Assembly: GCF_000258425.1 (NCBI RefSeq)
Contig: NC_017461.1
Location: 1-64,000 of the forward strand
Source of the DNA: Fervidicoccus fontis Kam940
Lineage (GTDB): Archaea > Thermoproteota > Thermoprotei_A > Sulfolobales > Fervidicoccaceae
Reading direction: 5' to 3'
Length of the DNA: 64,000 nucleotides
In this document: positions 35,276-44,078 of the stretch, in pieces
Numbering within the stretch: the first letter of the stretch is position 1
Layout of the letters: every line of letters starts with the position of its first letter
Position numbers and translations under genes: made by a program
The notes under the pieces: generated by a model
Told to the model about the DNA's origin: nothing
What the model saw: the letters and a program-made list of their open reading frames with translations, nothing else
The model's database searches: none

Positions 35276-35715
35276 GCTTCTCCTGTTTTACTTAAAAAGC
35301 GATTCAAGAATTCCTCCGTAATCTTATTTGCTATCTTCCTTACATCCTCTTCATCGAAGTCAAGAGTTGGAAGTTTGTTTATTCCCTCCTTTGCAACAGT
35401 TATCTCATAAGTAGGCTGTATCCCCTTCTGTTTCAGCACGTTAGAAGCACACATGAGCTGGCAACCGTTAATAGCTATTACTGCTCTAGCTTTCTTGAAG
35501 ATATCTAAGTGAAGCTTGCTTCCAGAAGCTACTGCCGAGAGGCAGCACATCCTCACCTTGTCCGGAAACGTTTTTGTGAGCATTCTGGCAACTTCGTTGC
35601 CTATCTGCCCAGTTGAAGAAGCTCCATCGCAGGTCGCAACAATTATCAGACCTTCAGCGTAAGTGCTGCAAGAAGGGAGAAGCTGATATTTACTTGTTTT
35701 CTCAGAGCTCATCAA
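35257..35715 (-). CDS. DGC-domain putative zinc-binding protein
   Basis: A 152-residue protein with the DGC motif in VATCDGASSTGQIGNEVAR (about residue 27-45), then RMCCLSAVASGSKLHLDIF and AINGCQLMCASNVL, giving six conserved cysteines likely to bind a metal. The DGC family is of unknown function, often near sulfur or selenium genes. It is complete, ends 18 bp inside the shared repeat block and has no operon partner. Confidence 0.85.
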   Translation of the reverse strand: MMSSEKTSKYQLLPSCSTYAEGLIIVATCDGASSTGQIGNEVARMLTKTFPDKVRMCCLSAVASGSKLHLDIFKKARAVIAINGCQLMCASNVLKQKGIQPTYEITVAKEGINKLPTLDFDEEDVRKIANKITEEFLNRFLSKTGEAQENRS

Positions 35716-35875
35716 GGTAGTTCCCCTTCCAAATGATAGCAGTCAAGACTTACTCTGATAAAACATGTCTTAATAAATATTAAATATATATTTGGTGAAA
35801 TTCATGGGAATCTCTTTTCCCTCCTTGTTTATTTCCGATACTTAAAACACTTTTCTCCATAGCACACCAATTTCT

Positions 35876-36806
35876 CTATAGCCTTACCCTCAACCTCTTT
35901 GCTGCTTCTCTGTAAACGTGATCAAGGAACTCGTAGTTCTCCAAGATGCTGAGCTTCTCCAGCTTATCAATCATCCTAGAGAGCGTCGATTTGGGCATAA
36001 CTATCCCGAACTTCTCCCCAATATACTTCCTCACATCACTCCAGCTTCTCTTTCCATTCGCTATTGCTTCGAGGACCATCTTCTCCCTGTCACTGAGCTT
36101 CGATAGCTCGCTCAGGGCAAGCTCTACAGCAGCCTCCCTTATGTCATCCATCCCCCTCTTCCCATCGATGTATTTCCTGCCGAAGAGGACGAGCCACCCA
36201 ATTATTTCGTCGAAGAACTCCACAGCTTCCCTAATCTCTTCCTCTGGTGGTTCAAAACCTTCCTCTCTGAACCCCCTCCTCAAGAATTCCTCGGACATCC
36301 CCCTGGAGAATCTCTCCACGCTCACCTCATAGATCCCTCTTCCGTAGAGAGGGGAGGAGGGGTTCTCTGTCCCCAGGAATTCCCGGAGGAGCCCAATCTC
36401 GGAGCCAGCAACGATGAAAGTTATGTGCTCCAGGTTGTCATAAGAATATGCGATGAGGTTCTTGACTTCAGCGGAGAGGGGAGGTCTAAGGTTCTGAACC
36501 TCATCCAACATGACGACGAACCTCCCTCTTCTTGTTTATTTCTGTCAGCAGCCCCGCGAGGCTGAGAGAATCCCTCCCTTTCCATCTGATCTCTAGGGAG
36601 AGCCCGGCGACTTCGACTCCCCCTTATCCCCTCGGGAGCTTCTTCATTTTGGCGATATTGCTGCTCATCGCATCCGCTACCCTCATGTACATATCATCCC
36701 TTTTGACTAGGCCCCTCATGTCTAGGTAGACCCCATCTACCTCGTTTGCGAGTACCTTCAGCACGCTGGTCTTGCCTATTCTCCTTATTCCCAAGAGGGC
36801 AATCAA
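35876..36806 (-). pseudogene. archaeal ATPase (PF01637-type), truncated and frameshifted
   Basis: The remains read IALLGIRRIGKTSVLKVLA (Walker A) from 36806, then a shift near 36620, GLSLEIRWKGRDSLSLAGLL, another shift near 36533, and RFVVMLDEVQNLRPPL (Walker B) through a C-terminal winged helix (MPKSTLSRMIDKLEKLSIL). This is the STAND-like archaeal ATPase family common in thermophiles. The part before Walker A is missing, and the break point lies within 20 bp of the TnpB remnant, consistent with an insertion into the gene. Confidence 0.85.
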
Positions 36807-36822
36807 TGGATACCGTTTGTCC

Positions 36823-37410
36823 CTAGATGTTCATTCCAATCATTTTATATAGGTTCTTGGTCGCATCTAGGGACTTCCACCTCGCCCACAGGTCACGAGC
36901 TATCGCTGTGGGCTCATGGGTGGTTGTCGAGCCCAACGGCACGAGGCTCCCATCTAGGGGAGACCTGCCTAGGCTCGGAGCAGTGCTCCCATCGCCTAGG
37001 CGGATCTTGAGGAGGTTCCAGACGGCTACCACGTCCCTGTGCCAGGCCTCGCCGCCCTTAGTGCACCTCCCGAGCCTGGATCCATTCTCGTAGGCGATCT
37101 CCGAGCAGTGGATCGGGCAGAGCCTGGACGTATTCCTCGGGTTCACGTAGACTACCGGAAGGCCGTGTTCTCGGGCTTTCTCCTCAATCGCCTTCTGCAT
37201 GCCTCTAAAGGCGGCTTGGAATATCCTGTGCCTCAACTGGCGATCCCTTATCCTGGAGACCATCTTCTCACCGGGTCTCCTGCCGAGCCTCTCCATGACT
37301 ATGGCGTAACCTCTCTTGGAAGCCTCTCTCACAATGATGTTCGCAATCTTCCACCTCGCGTCATCTTTCTTTTCCTTTTCCTTGAGCTTCCTCAGGATCC
37401 TCTCTTATTC
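36823..37410 (-). mobile_element. tnpB: TnpB (IS200/IS605, IS1341-like) remnant
   Basis: The C-terminal half of a TnpB nuclease is readable: ILRKLKEKEKKDDARWKIAN, the RuvC-II strand GYAIVMERLGR, the VYVNPRNTSRLCPIHC zinc finger, GRCTKGG and RuvC-III WHRDVVAVWNLL. The frame is broken near 37405 (a TAA ahead of ILRKLK), and the zinc knuckle has an extra residue (CPIHC). The N-terminal half is not recognisable. No tnpA is present. It lies against the Walker A end of a broken archaeal ATPase. TnpB proteins of this kind are RNA-guided nucleases; this one is dead. Confidence 0.8.
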
Positions 37411-37682
37411 TTTCTCGAAAAAAAGGTGCCCGAGCCAATATCGAGAAGCTCTTCTCCAATCGAGAACTCTTTTTCCCAACTCCTATTTACTTTCTGTGGA
37501 TCGATGGTCGTTCGATCCTTTCGGTGAACTCCCCCTCCATATATTCTCCGTCGACATACCCTGAAATATCCTCTTTCTCGGATCTTTAAACGGATGGAAG
37601 CATGCATTCTGGATATAGATTTTCTCAATCCGCATCTCTCTCAGAGGATGCAGGAGGATTCGTCCTGAAGAGAGAGGGAGGG

Positions 37683-37868
37683 GTGGAGGATGAAATGAAG
37701 CGGTTGGAAAGCAGGCTGAAGCGGGCCGAGAAGCTCCTCGGGAGCCACAAGCTCCCGATGAACAGGATCAAGAACATCATCGAGACCAGCGTGGACTGGA
37801 GAGTTTGCTCTCCTGATACGATCAGGAGGATCTCGAAGGAGCTGAAGGAAGCCCAGTCTATAGATTGA
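37683..37868 (+). CDS. small helical protein ahead of the mini-TFB gene
   Basis: About 60 residues if started at GTG 37683 (VEDEMKRLESRLKRAEKLLG). The frame is open back to 37602. It is highly charged and probably alpha-helical (RIKNIIETSVDWRVCSPDTI). I do not recognise a family. Its TGA overlaps the TTG start of the TFB-like gene (TTGA), so the two are translationally coupled. It opens a four-gene plus-strand operon. Confidence 0.55.
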   Translation: MEDEMKRLESRLKRAEKLLGSHKLPMNRIKNIIETSVDWRVCSPDTIRRISKELKEAQSID

Positions 37869-38407
37869 GCGAACGAGGGAATCCTTCTATGGAAGAGTGC
37901 TCTGGTTGCAAGGAGTTGATCTGGGACTACAGGACGGGGGACATCATATGCTCCGAGAGCGGAGAGATCTGCGAGAAGATATACGTGGAAGAAGATGCTC
38001 CTGCGAGAGTAGAGGGGGAGGGGAAGAAGTCCAGGGGGAGGAAGAAGGACCTACAGAGGTCCTACAGGGCATATTTCAGGCTATTGAAGAAGGCGAAAAG
38101 AAAGGGGCTCCTGATAAGCGAGGAGGGCTTCATGCGCTATCTCAGCTCAGGCAAGCAGGTCATGGTCTTCTCCCATCCCAAGACCCCCTCCCTCATGCGC
38201 TTCATAATGGAAAATGAGATCATCAGGAGGGCTTTCGAGAGGGTGAGCAGGGATCCCAGGTTCTCCGGGAGGACTCTGAGGGCCAAGGCGGCTGCAGCGA
38301 TGATCTTGGCTTCAAGCGACAGCATTGCGCGCATAGCCGAGGTGACCGGGCTGAGCCCCGAGCATATAGCGAGGCTGAGGAAGCTTCTTAAGGAGGACAG
38401 CTTTTAA
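37865..38407 (+). CDS. short TFB (TFIIB)-like protein
   Basis: A 180-residue protein, against about 300 for a normal archaeal TFB. The N-terminus has a zinc-ribbon pattern C12-x2-C15 (CSGCKELIWDYRTGDIIC) with C29, but the fourth position is Ser32 (CSESG) and the nearest other Cys is C36. A basic linker (KKSRGRKKDLQRSYRAYF) takes the place of the B-finger. Only one cyclin-like half follows (LRAKAAAAMILASSDSIARI). It may be a promoter-recruiting variant or a repressor of transcription. It is coupled to the genes on both sides. Confidence 0.7.
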   Translation: MSERGNPSMEECSGCKELIWDYRTGDIICSESGEICEKIYVEEDAPARVEGEGKKSRGRKKDLQRSYRAYFRLLKKAKRKGLLISEEGFMRYLSSGKQVMVFSHPKTPSLMRFIMENEIIRRAFERVSRDPRFSGRTLRAKAAAAMILASSDSIARIAEVTGLSPEHIARLRKLLKEDSF

Positions 38408-38426
38408 AGGGAGATTTTTTCTGGGG

Positions 38427-38735
38427 ATGAGAATGGAGTTCGAGGCCAGGCTCTTCAGGTTCGTGAGCACGGGGGACATCTCAATTTTGAACGAAAGGGC
38501 TTTCTCCTTCTTCAGGATGAAGCACCTCCTCTATTTCTTAATTTCTATCTTCTTCCTGTGGAGGGGGATGAATGGGAGCCCCTCCCTCCTGGCTATGGGA
38601 TCCACGCTGGTCGCTTTCTCTATCCTAACTTCCCTGCTGAGCAGAGGGGCTATGAGCTTCGAAGCGAAGATGATGGCTCTCCTATCTTCTATTCTCGAGA
38701 TGACCGTCTCGCTGGGGAGAGAATATGAAGGTTAA
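38427..38735 (+). CDS. small membrane protein in the mini-TFB operon
   Basis: A 102-residue protein with two predicted membrane segments (HLLYFLISIFFLWRG and LLAMGSTLVAFSILTSLL), charged ends and no recognised family. It overlaps the next gene by 11 bp (TAA within the start region) and lies 19 bp after the TFB-like gene, so it is part of the same operon. Confidence 0.65.
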   Translation: MRMEFEARLFRFVSTGDISILNERAFSFFRMKHLLYFLISIFFLWRGMNGSPSLLAMGSTLVAFSILTSLLSRGAMSFEAKMMALLSSILEMTVSLGREYEG

Positions 38736-40812
38736 GTTCGGCTATAGAGTGAAGGGATCCTTCGAGATACCGTTTGGAAATTACAGGGTGGAGCTCTCTC
38801 CATACGATTTGGAGAGCATAGTCCTGAAAGGCTACGTTCTTCATCCCAGAATAACCCCCAGAGGGATCCTGGGGAACGCTTGGGTCGAGAGCATTGAGAA
38901 CTGCGAAAACGCCGTTTTCTTGAACGAGGACTCGTATATTTGCAGTGCTCTCGCAGGACTTTCACACGAGGAAATGGGGGTAGCCCTGATCAAAGGCATA
39001 AAGGAGTACATCGTTGAGCTAGGGAACGGAGCAAGATATAAGGGGGAAAGGGCAGTTTTCTCATCGGCAGCGGGAGCCTCTGTCATCGCCCTCTACGATC
39101 CTCCCTACACCCATGTCTTCACAGCAACGCAGGAAGGTTCTACTGTTCATGAGAGGGTCTACAGGGGGGAACCCGAGAGGGTTAGCATAGGCTACAGGAG
39201 CTTTTCCGTAGTCTATAGAGATGGGAGATCGCAGATCTTTCACGCAGACGAGATAAGTGAAGCGGGCTTTCCCATCGATGCTCTAGCTCATTGCAATGGC
39301 ACCGTCCTAGGAAAAAGCTCTGGATGGCTCATTTGGATGGATTCAGAGATGCCGAAGCCAACCACCATAGTTGAGAGCGAAAAGATCAGCTTCATTGGCT
39401 TCCAAAGCGGGCTCCCCATCTTCAAGATAGAGAATAAGCTCCTTCGATTAGAGGGAGGAGCGCTGATAAACGTGGAGATACCTGATGCTTCAGGATTCGT
39501 TACTGCGAGCAATGTCATAGTCATAAATCGAGACGATGAGCTCTTCGTCTATGATGCGAACCTGAAGCCATATATGAAGATGAGGAAGGATGCTTCTTCG
39601 AAGTGCTTTGCTCATGAAAGCGAGGTCTTCTGCTGCACTGAAGGCATTTGCGGGTTTCTTGAAAGAGGGGAAAGCGAGCTTCAAGCTTCAGCAGACATCT
39701 CTAGCGGTTCTCACACTCTCCATATCGCAGCGACCGATTTCCCCTTCTACATTGTCTCAGAGAATGAAGAGAGAAGAGGGGGAGAGATAGAGATGAGGGA
39801 GGAGAGAGCGACGATACTTGAGCCGTTTGAGTTCTTGGTGGAGCTGAGGCACCTGCTGGGTTCGCACAAGCTATACCTCCTATCGCCTGAAGCTGAAGTC
39901 TCCATCGACGCGGAAGCGAAGATTCTCACTAGCTCTGGAAGACACGAATGCGGGGGATCGGCCTACGGGAAAATAAACGTGAAGAGAGTCGAAGCTCCTG
40001 AGAGGATCAAGCTCTTCGCCCTGGGAAAAGATCTCAAGGAGGGCGAGAACATAGAGCTCTGCCTAGAGAAGGCTTCGGAGACTATAAATGTTGAGGCCTT
40101 CGATGCTATATCTAATGTCAGGAAGGAAATAGCGAATATAAAGCCGAGCATAACCTACATCGGTTCTCCCTCATCTGATATCAAGGTTGTACATGAATAT
40201 GATGAGAGCGTGATCGAGATCGAGAGCGATGCTGAGGTGAGGAATCCAATACTGCACTGCAGGAATGGTGATTTTCCCCTTCAGGGAAAGATCAGCGAGG
40301 TCAAAGGGTGCGTGGCTCCCGCTTTCATAACTTATGAGCTCTACAGAGAGGGTTTCATTTTTCTTAGGAGGAGGGATGTTGTGCTCAAGGGATTGATTGA
40401 CTTCCTGCCTCTGAGCATAAAGGAGTCTGGACTGAACGAATATAGCGAGGGGGGCTTCGTGGTGAAGATTGCGGTTCCAGAGCTACCAAACATCGATCCC
40501 CTGAGCAGCTTTAAGCTCAAGGTCGGAAGAGGTGCTGAGCTCTATTTCAAGAGCAAGCAAATCGGAAGGATCGCCATCCTGCTGGGGGATAGGAGCTTTT
40601 TGAAGACAGCAATAGTCAGGGCTGGGATGAATGTTTTATATATTCCCTTCAGCTCGAGCTATTTCCTAACTTTCGATAATGGTCATAGAACATACAGCTA
40701 TAAGCTAGAAGTTCCAATCGAAGAACTGATGAGAATTGCCGTGAAGCAGGCAGAAGCCCTAGCGATGAAAACTGAGCAACGCATCAATTTTATCAATCTG
40801 CAGCAGCTTTGA
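38725..40812 (+). CDS. large protein of unknown family, possibly beta-propeller
   Basis: A 695-residue, mostly beta-strand protein that I do not recognise. Between residues 100 and 370 it has repeated four-strand-like units (for example VSIGYRSFSVVYRDGRSQIF, SGWLIWMDSEMPKP, DDELFVYDANLKPYM) that suggest a beta-propeller. The C-terminal half looks like beta-sandwich domains. There is no signal peptide or membrane segment. It is the last and largest gene of the mini-TFB operon and ends about 130 bp before the mini-array leader. UpsX-like proteins are a loose comparison only. Confidence 0.6.
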   Translation: MKVKFGYRVKGSFEIPFGNYRVELSPYDLESIVLKGYVLHPRITPRGILGNAWVESIENCENAVFLNEDSYICSALAGLSHEEMGVALIKGIKEYIVELGNGARYKGERAVFSSAAGASVIALYDPPYTHVFTATQEGSTVHERVYRGEPERVSIGYRSFSVVYRDGRSQIFHADEISEAGFPIDALAHCNGTVLGKSSGWLIWMDSEMPKPTTIVESEKISFIGFQSGLPIFKIENKLLRLEGGALINVEIPDASGFVTASNVIVINRDDELFVYDANLKPYMKMRKDASSKCFAHESEVFCCTEGICGFLERGESELQASADISSGSHTLHIAATDFPFYIVSENEERRGGEIEMREERATILEPFEFLVELRHLLGSHKLYLLSPEAEVSIDAEAKILTSSGRHECGGSAYGKINVKRVEAPERIKLFALGKDLKEGENIELCLEKASETINVEAFDAISNVRKEIANIKPSITYIGSPSSDIKVVHEYDESVIEIESDAEVRNPILHCRNGDFPLQGKISEVKGCVAPAFITYELYREGFIFLRRRDVVLKGLIDFLPLSIKESGLNEYSEGGFVVKIAVPELPNIDPLSSFKLKVGRGAELYFKSKQIGRIAILLGDRSFLKTAIVRAGMNVLYIPFSSSYFLTFDNGHRTYSYKLEVPIEELMRIAVKQAEALAMKTEQRINFINLQQL

Positions 40813-40821
40813 ATCGATTTC

Positions 40822-40847
40822 TTCTCTTAGTCTTGCTTATTTTCAAC
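40822..40847 (-). repeat. 26-bp motif, copy 2
   Basis: This is the inverted copy of the motif at 15911-15936, differing by one base, with core AATAAGCAAGACTAAGAGAA on the minus strand. It lies 10 bp after the stop of the 695-residue protein gene and about 100 bp before the mini-array leader. Copy 1 also lies 10 bp after a stop codon, though in the other orientation relative to the gene. Confidence 0.75.
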
Positions 40848-40944
40848 TTGGCTCTGTTGTTGGGAGGCAGGTTGTGGTAAAATTTTCCAAAAAGTTATTC
40901 AGCAAAACCTTCTGCTACAAACTACTGAAGCTGTCTCACTTTTC

Positions 40945-41283
40945 GCAATATTTCCCGAGCTATTTCGGGAAGTATTTAAACCCCTTATAAATGCAAAATT
41001 CAGACAAAATTCTATATATAATTTCAACATGTTATTCCATCAAAGCAGGAGACATTATAAATGAATAACTTATTTGTTAAATTATTATATACTTTTAATT
41101 ATAATTTCCCAGAAATTTCTGGGAATTGATGGTCCTTTCGCGATCTTTTCGAGCGAGAGCGAAAAGCTTTTATTGATAATACCGCACAAGTTCATGAATT
41201 AAGCGGAAAATTTGTAAGGGCAAAAAGCTTTTATTGATAATACGCCATTATAAATAGTAAGAATGAACGCTACAAATAGTGCA
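40945..41283 (+). promoter_or_regulatory. leader of the one-spacer mini-array
   Basis: This is closely similar to the leaders of arrays 3 and 4 over their full 272-bp shared length, with a handful of base changes (for example AAAATTCT for AAAATGCT). It has one 61-bp insertion, so that AAAGCTTTTATTGATAATA occurs twice (about 41164-41182 and 41225-41243). Both palindromes (TTCCCGA..TCGGGAA near 40968 and TTCCCAGAAA-TTTCTGGGAA at 41106-41125) are kept. A TATA-like CATTATAAAT at 41247-41256 would place the transcript start just before the first repeat. Confidence 0.9.
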
Positions 41284-41368
41284 GAATCTACTAGATAGAA
41301 TTGAAAGTTTTTTTCGATCCATCTTCCGGATTTCTGTATACCACGAATCTACTAGATAGAATTGAAAG
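41284..41368 (+). CRISPR. mini-CRISPR: two ACT-type repeats and one spacer
   Basis: There are two identical 24-nt repeats, at 41284-41307 and 41345-41368, reading GAATCT, ACT, AGATAGAATTGAAAG. They enclose one 37-nt spacer (41308-41344). The triplet ACT is found in no other array here. The array is preceded by a complete leader and ends 31 bp before the likely ATG of nrdD. No repeat decay is visible, so Cas6 could still cut it. Confidence 0.95.
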
Positions 41369-41399
41369 CTTTTCATGACCTTTGGAATGGTGTTTCCCT

Positions 41400-43307
41400 A
41401 TGGAGAAGCAGGTTGTAAACCGCGAACCGGAGAAGAGGATAGACCCTCTGGTGAAATACGCAGAGTGGAACAGCCTCGACGTCAACGAGAACGCGAACAG
41501 GTACATAGGACCCACTGGGTTCTTCAGCTACCTCCTCGAAGATTACATGAAGAGGGAGCTCCTCGGGCTCATGCCAAACAGGGTTCTCAGATCCCACTCG
41601 GAAGGACTCATCTATATCCACAAGCTCCCTCACAGCATCTACATCCCGTATTGCTCGGGCCACAGCATAAGCAGGCTCCTCGAAAAGGGTCTGGAGACTT
41701 TCACCGTAGTGTCTAGACCGGCGAAGCACTTCGATACATTCGTAGATCACGTCGCAAATTACCTCATAACCATGCAGCACTACTTCACTGGAGCTCAAGC
41801 ATTCTCGAGCGTCGAGTGGTACGCTGGCCCATTCATAAGGAATGATGGGCTCGATAGCAGAGAGGTGAAGCAGCACATCCAGAGGCTGCTCTTCAACCTC
41901 AACTACCCAACGAGGGTTGGAATGCAGACGCCCTTCACCAACTTCACGGTCACGATGGACGCCGCCAGGAAGGCTCTGGAGGGAGACAGCGCCGTATATG
42001 ATGGGAAGAAGCTCAATCCTCTCGGAGCATACGAGGACGAAGCTAAGACCTTCTTCAAGGCGATGGTAGAGCTGCTCATGGAGGGGGATGCTCTCGGGCA
42101 ACCCTTCACATTCCCGATCCCGACCCTCATGACAACAGCTTCGTGGCTCTGGGAGGACCCAGAGCTCCATGAGCTCATATTCAGGGCAGCAGCCAAGAAG
42201 GGAAGCTTCTACTGGCTCAACACGAGGGTCGTTGATCCCGATGCCTCATTCGCGATGTGCTGCAGGATAGCGATAGACAGGAGCGAGCTGACCTACGCCC
42301 TTTCTGGGAAAGGTAAGCCAGGTCTGGGAAGCTTGAAGATGAGGGACCTGGAGGAGGTTCAGAACGAGTACTGGAAGAAGATGGAGAGGCAGAGCTTCGG
42401 GGGAATATGGGCCATGCCCGACATAACTGGAAGCGTCAATGTTGCTGATGTGAACCTCCCCAGAGTAGCTTTGGATGCCCAGAGCGAAGAATCAAAGTTC
42501 TGGGAGCTGTACGAGGAGAGGCTCATGCTCGTGAGGGAGGCTGTGGACTGGTTCAGGCAGAGATATGTTAAGCTCATGAAGCAGTACCCGAGCCTCTATG
42601 GAATGATTCTGAAGTACATGCCCGAGTTCCCATCGAGCCACTTCAATACGATAGGCTTAGTTGGCTTGCCCGAAGCCGCGGCGATATTTATGGCTGATCC
42701 GAAGCTCTGGTTCGAGGGTTCGAGGAGCAACAAGATGAGCGCAGCCGATCTCATGAGGAAGATGGTGGAGTTCGCAACGAAGCATGCGAGGGAGTGGATG
42801 AGGGAGAGCGGTGTGCCCTGGAACGTCGAGGAGGTACCCGCTGAGTCCGCTTCTCCGAAGATGGCAAGCATGGACCTGAAGCTTTACCCCCATCTCTCTG
42901 AGTATTTGCCAGATCCCAGCGAGCCCGTTTACAGCACGAGCATCGCCCCATACTATGGGAGCATAGAGCTGCCGGAGAGGATAGAGATAGAAGCGAGGGT
43001 GCAGAAGTTCTTCACTGGAGGAGTCATGATGCACATATTCCTCGGGGAGGAGGCTGAGCCGGAGTCCCTAGCTAAGCTAGCTAAGAGGATGATGGAGATG
43101 GACCTAGTATACTGGAGCTTCACTCCTTCCCTAACTTACTGTCCCTCGTGCAGGAGAACCTTCACTGGCCTCCACACAAAGTGCCCGGTCTGCGGGAATG
43201 AGAATGTTGAGATATGGAGCAGGATTATCGGCTATTACAGGCCGCTGAAGAACTGGAACCCGCAGAGGAGGAAGGAGTTCTGGACGAGGAAGCACTACTC
43301 CTGGTGA
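41400..43307 (+). CDS. nrdD: anaerobic ribonucleoside-triphosphate reductase (class III)
   Basis: About 635 residues. Glycyl-radical reductase marks are RYIGPTGFFSYLLEDYM at the start, PYCSGHSISRLLEKG, DPDASFAMCCRIAIDRSEL (active-site Cys pair), a C-terminal zinc site TYCPSCRRTF...CPVCG and the radical loop SRIIGYYRPLKNWNPQR. It makes dNTPs without oxygen, after activation by NrdG. No ATP-cone domain is present. ATG 41400 is preferred; TTG 41382 is in frame. The only DNA between the 695-residue protein gene and nrdD is the mini-array and its leader, so the leader promoter probably drives this gene. Confidence 0.95.
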   Translation: MEKQVVNREPEKRIDPLVKYAEWNSLDVNENANRYIGPTGFFSYLLEDYMKRELLGLMPNRVLRSHSEGLIYIHKLPHSIYIPYCSGHSISRLLEKGLETFTVVSRPAKHFDTFVDHVANYLITMQHYFTGAQAFSSVEWYAGPFIRNDGLDSREVKQHIQRLLFNLNYPTRVGMQTPFTNFTVTMDAARKALEGDSAVYDGKKLNPLGAYEDEAKTFFKAMVELLMEGDALGQPFTFPIPTLMTTASWLWEDPELHELIFRAAAKKGSFYWLNTRVVDPDASFAMCCRIAIDRSELTYALSGKGKPGLGSLKMRDLEEVQNEYWKKMERQSFGGIWAMPDITGSVNVADVNLPRVALDAQSEESKFWELYEERLMLVREAVDWFRQRYVKLMKQYPSLYGMILKYMPEFPSSHFNTIGLVGLPEAAAIFMADPKLWFEGSRSNKMSAADLMRKMVEFATKHAREWMRESGVPWNVEEVPAESASPKMASMDLKLYPHLSEYLPDPSEPVYSTSIAPYYGSIELPERIEIEARVQKFFTGGVMMHIFLGEEAEPESLAKLAKRMMEMDLVYWSFTPSLTYCPSCRRTFTGLHTKCPVCGNENVEIWSRIIGYYRPLKNWNPQRRKEFWTRKHYSW

Positions 43308-43316
43308 GCTCCAGCT

Positions 43317-44078
43317 TTGAGCGATGCGAGGCTGATCGGGGCAGGCTGGAAGAGCATTAGCCTCATCGACGTCGTGGATTCAGTGACCTTCACTGTATGG
43401 CTCTGCGGATGCAACCTCAGCTGCCCCTTCTGCCACAACTGGAAGCTAGCTGGCAACAATCCAGAGAGGTGCGACTTTCTGGACAACAGGAGGCTCCTCG
43501 AGGATGTCGAGGCATCTAGAGGCCTGATCGATTTTCTGCATGTGACTGGAGGGGAACCCCTGGTTCAGTACATTGAACTCGGGAAGCTTCTTCGGACTTT
43601 GAAGGAGAGCTATGGCATCGAGGTGAGCTTGAACACTAACTTGACCCTCACCTCTCCCTTGAGTAGAATTATTGAAGAGGATCTGGTGGATCACCTCGCT
43701 ACGGACTTCAAGGTACCTCCAGATAAGATGTTCGGCTTGAGCTCACTTCTCGCACAGAAACTCTGGCAGAAATATGAAGAGGGCCTCTCGCTCGTCGCAG
43801 ATCACCAGCTCCCGCTCGAGCTGAGGATCCCGATAGCTAAGTTCACCACCCCCGAGCTCCTCGGAGAATATCTAAGAAGAGTGGAGAGGAGCCTCTCCAG
43901 GCTAAGCAAGCTGGTCATTGTTATCAACCCCCTGCTTGGTGAGCCAGCAACTACTCCAAGGGATAGAGAGTGGTGCTCCTCTCACTGCAATCCAAGCAAC
44001 GACCGATTGGATGAGATAGCTGAAAGTGTGAAAAAGCTCGGCTTCGAGGTCAAGATCAAGAAGTGGGTCCTGGGCTGA
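43317..44078 (+). CDS. nrdG: NrdG-like radical SAM activating enzyme
   Basis: A 253-residue radical SAM protein with the cluster motif CNLSCPFC (C-x3-C-x2-C) near residue 36, then FLHVTGGEPLVQ and LNTNLTL strands. It is longer than bacterial NrdG, as is usual in archaea. It generates the glycyl radical on NrdD. The start is TTG at 43317, 10 bp after nrdD, so they form an operon. Positions 43698-43764 are duplicated exactly at 32438-32504. Confidence 0.92.
   Translation: MSDARLIGAGWKSISLIDVVDSVTFTVWLCGCNLSCPFCHNWKLAGNNPERCDFLDNRRLLEDVEASRGLIDFLHVTGGEPLVQYIELGKLLRTLKESYGIEVSLNTNLTLTSPLSRIIEEDLVDHLATDFKVPPDKMFGLSSLLAQKLWQKYEEGLSLVADHQLPLELRIPIAKFTTPELLGEYLRRVERSLSRLSKLVIVINPLLGEPATTPRDREWCSSHCNPSNDRLDEIAESVKKLGFEVKIKKWVLG
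43698..43764 (+). repeat. source copy of the 67-bp exact repeat
   Basis: This is the internal nrdG segment that recurs without a mismatch at 32438-32504. It is in frame with and part of the intact gene, so this is the donor copy. Confidence 0.97.

Noticed and set aside
41382-41400. TTG 41382 as the nrdD start
   Set aside because: It would begin 13 bp after the last repeat with no ribosome binding site, and the extra residues (EWCFP) do not match family starts; ATG 41400 is preferred.
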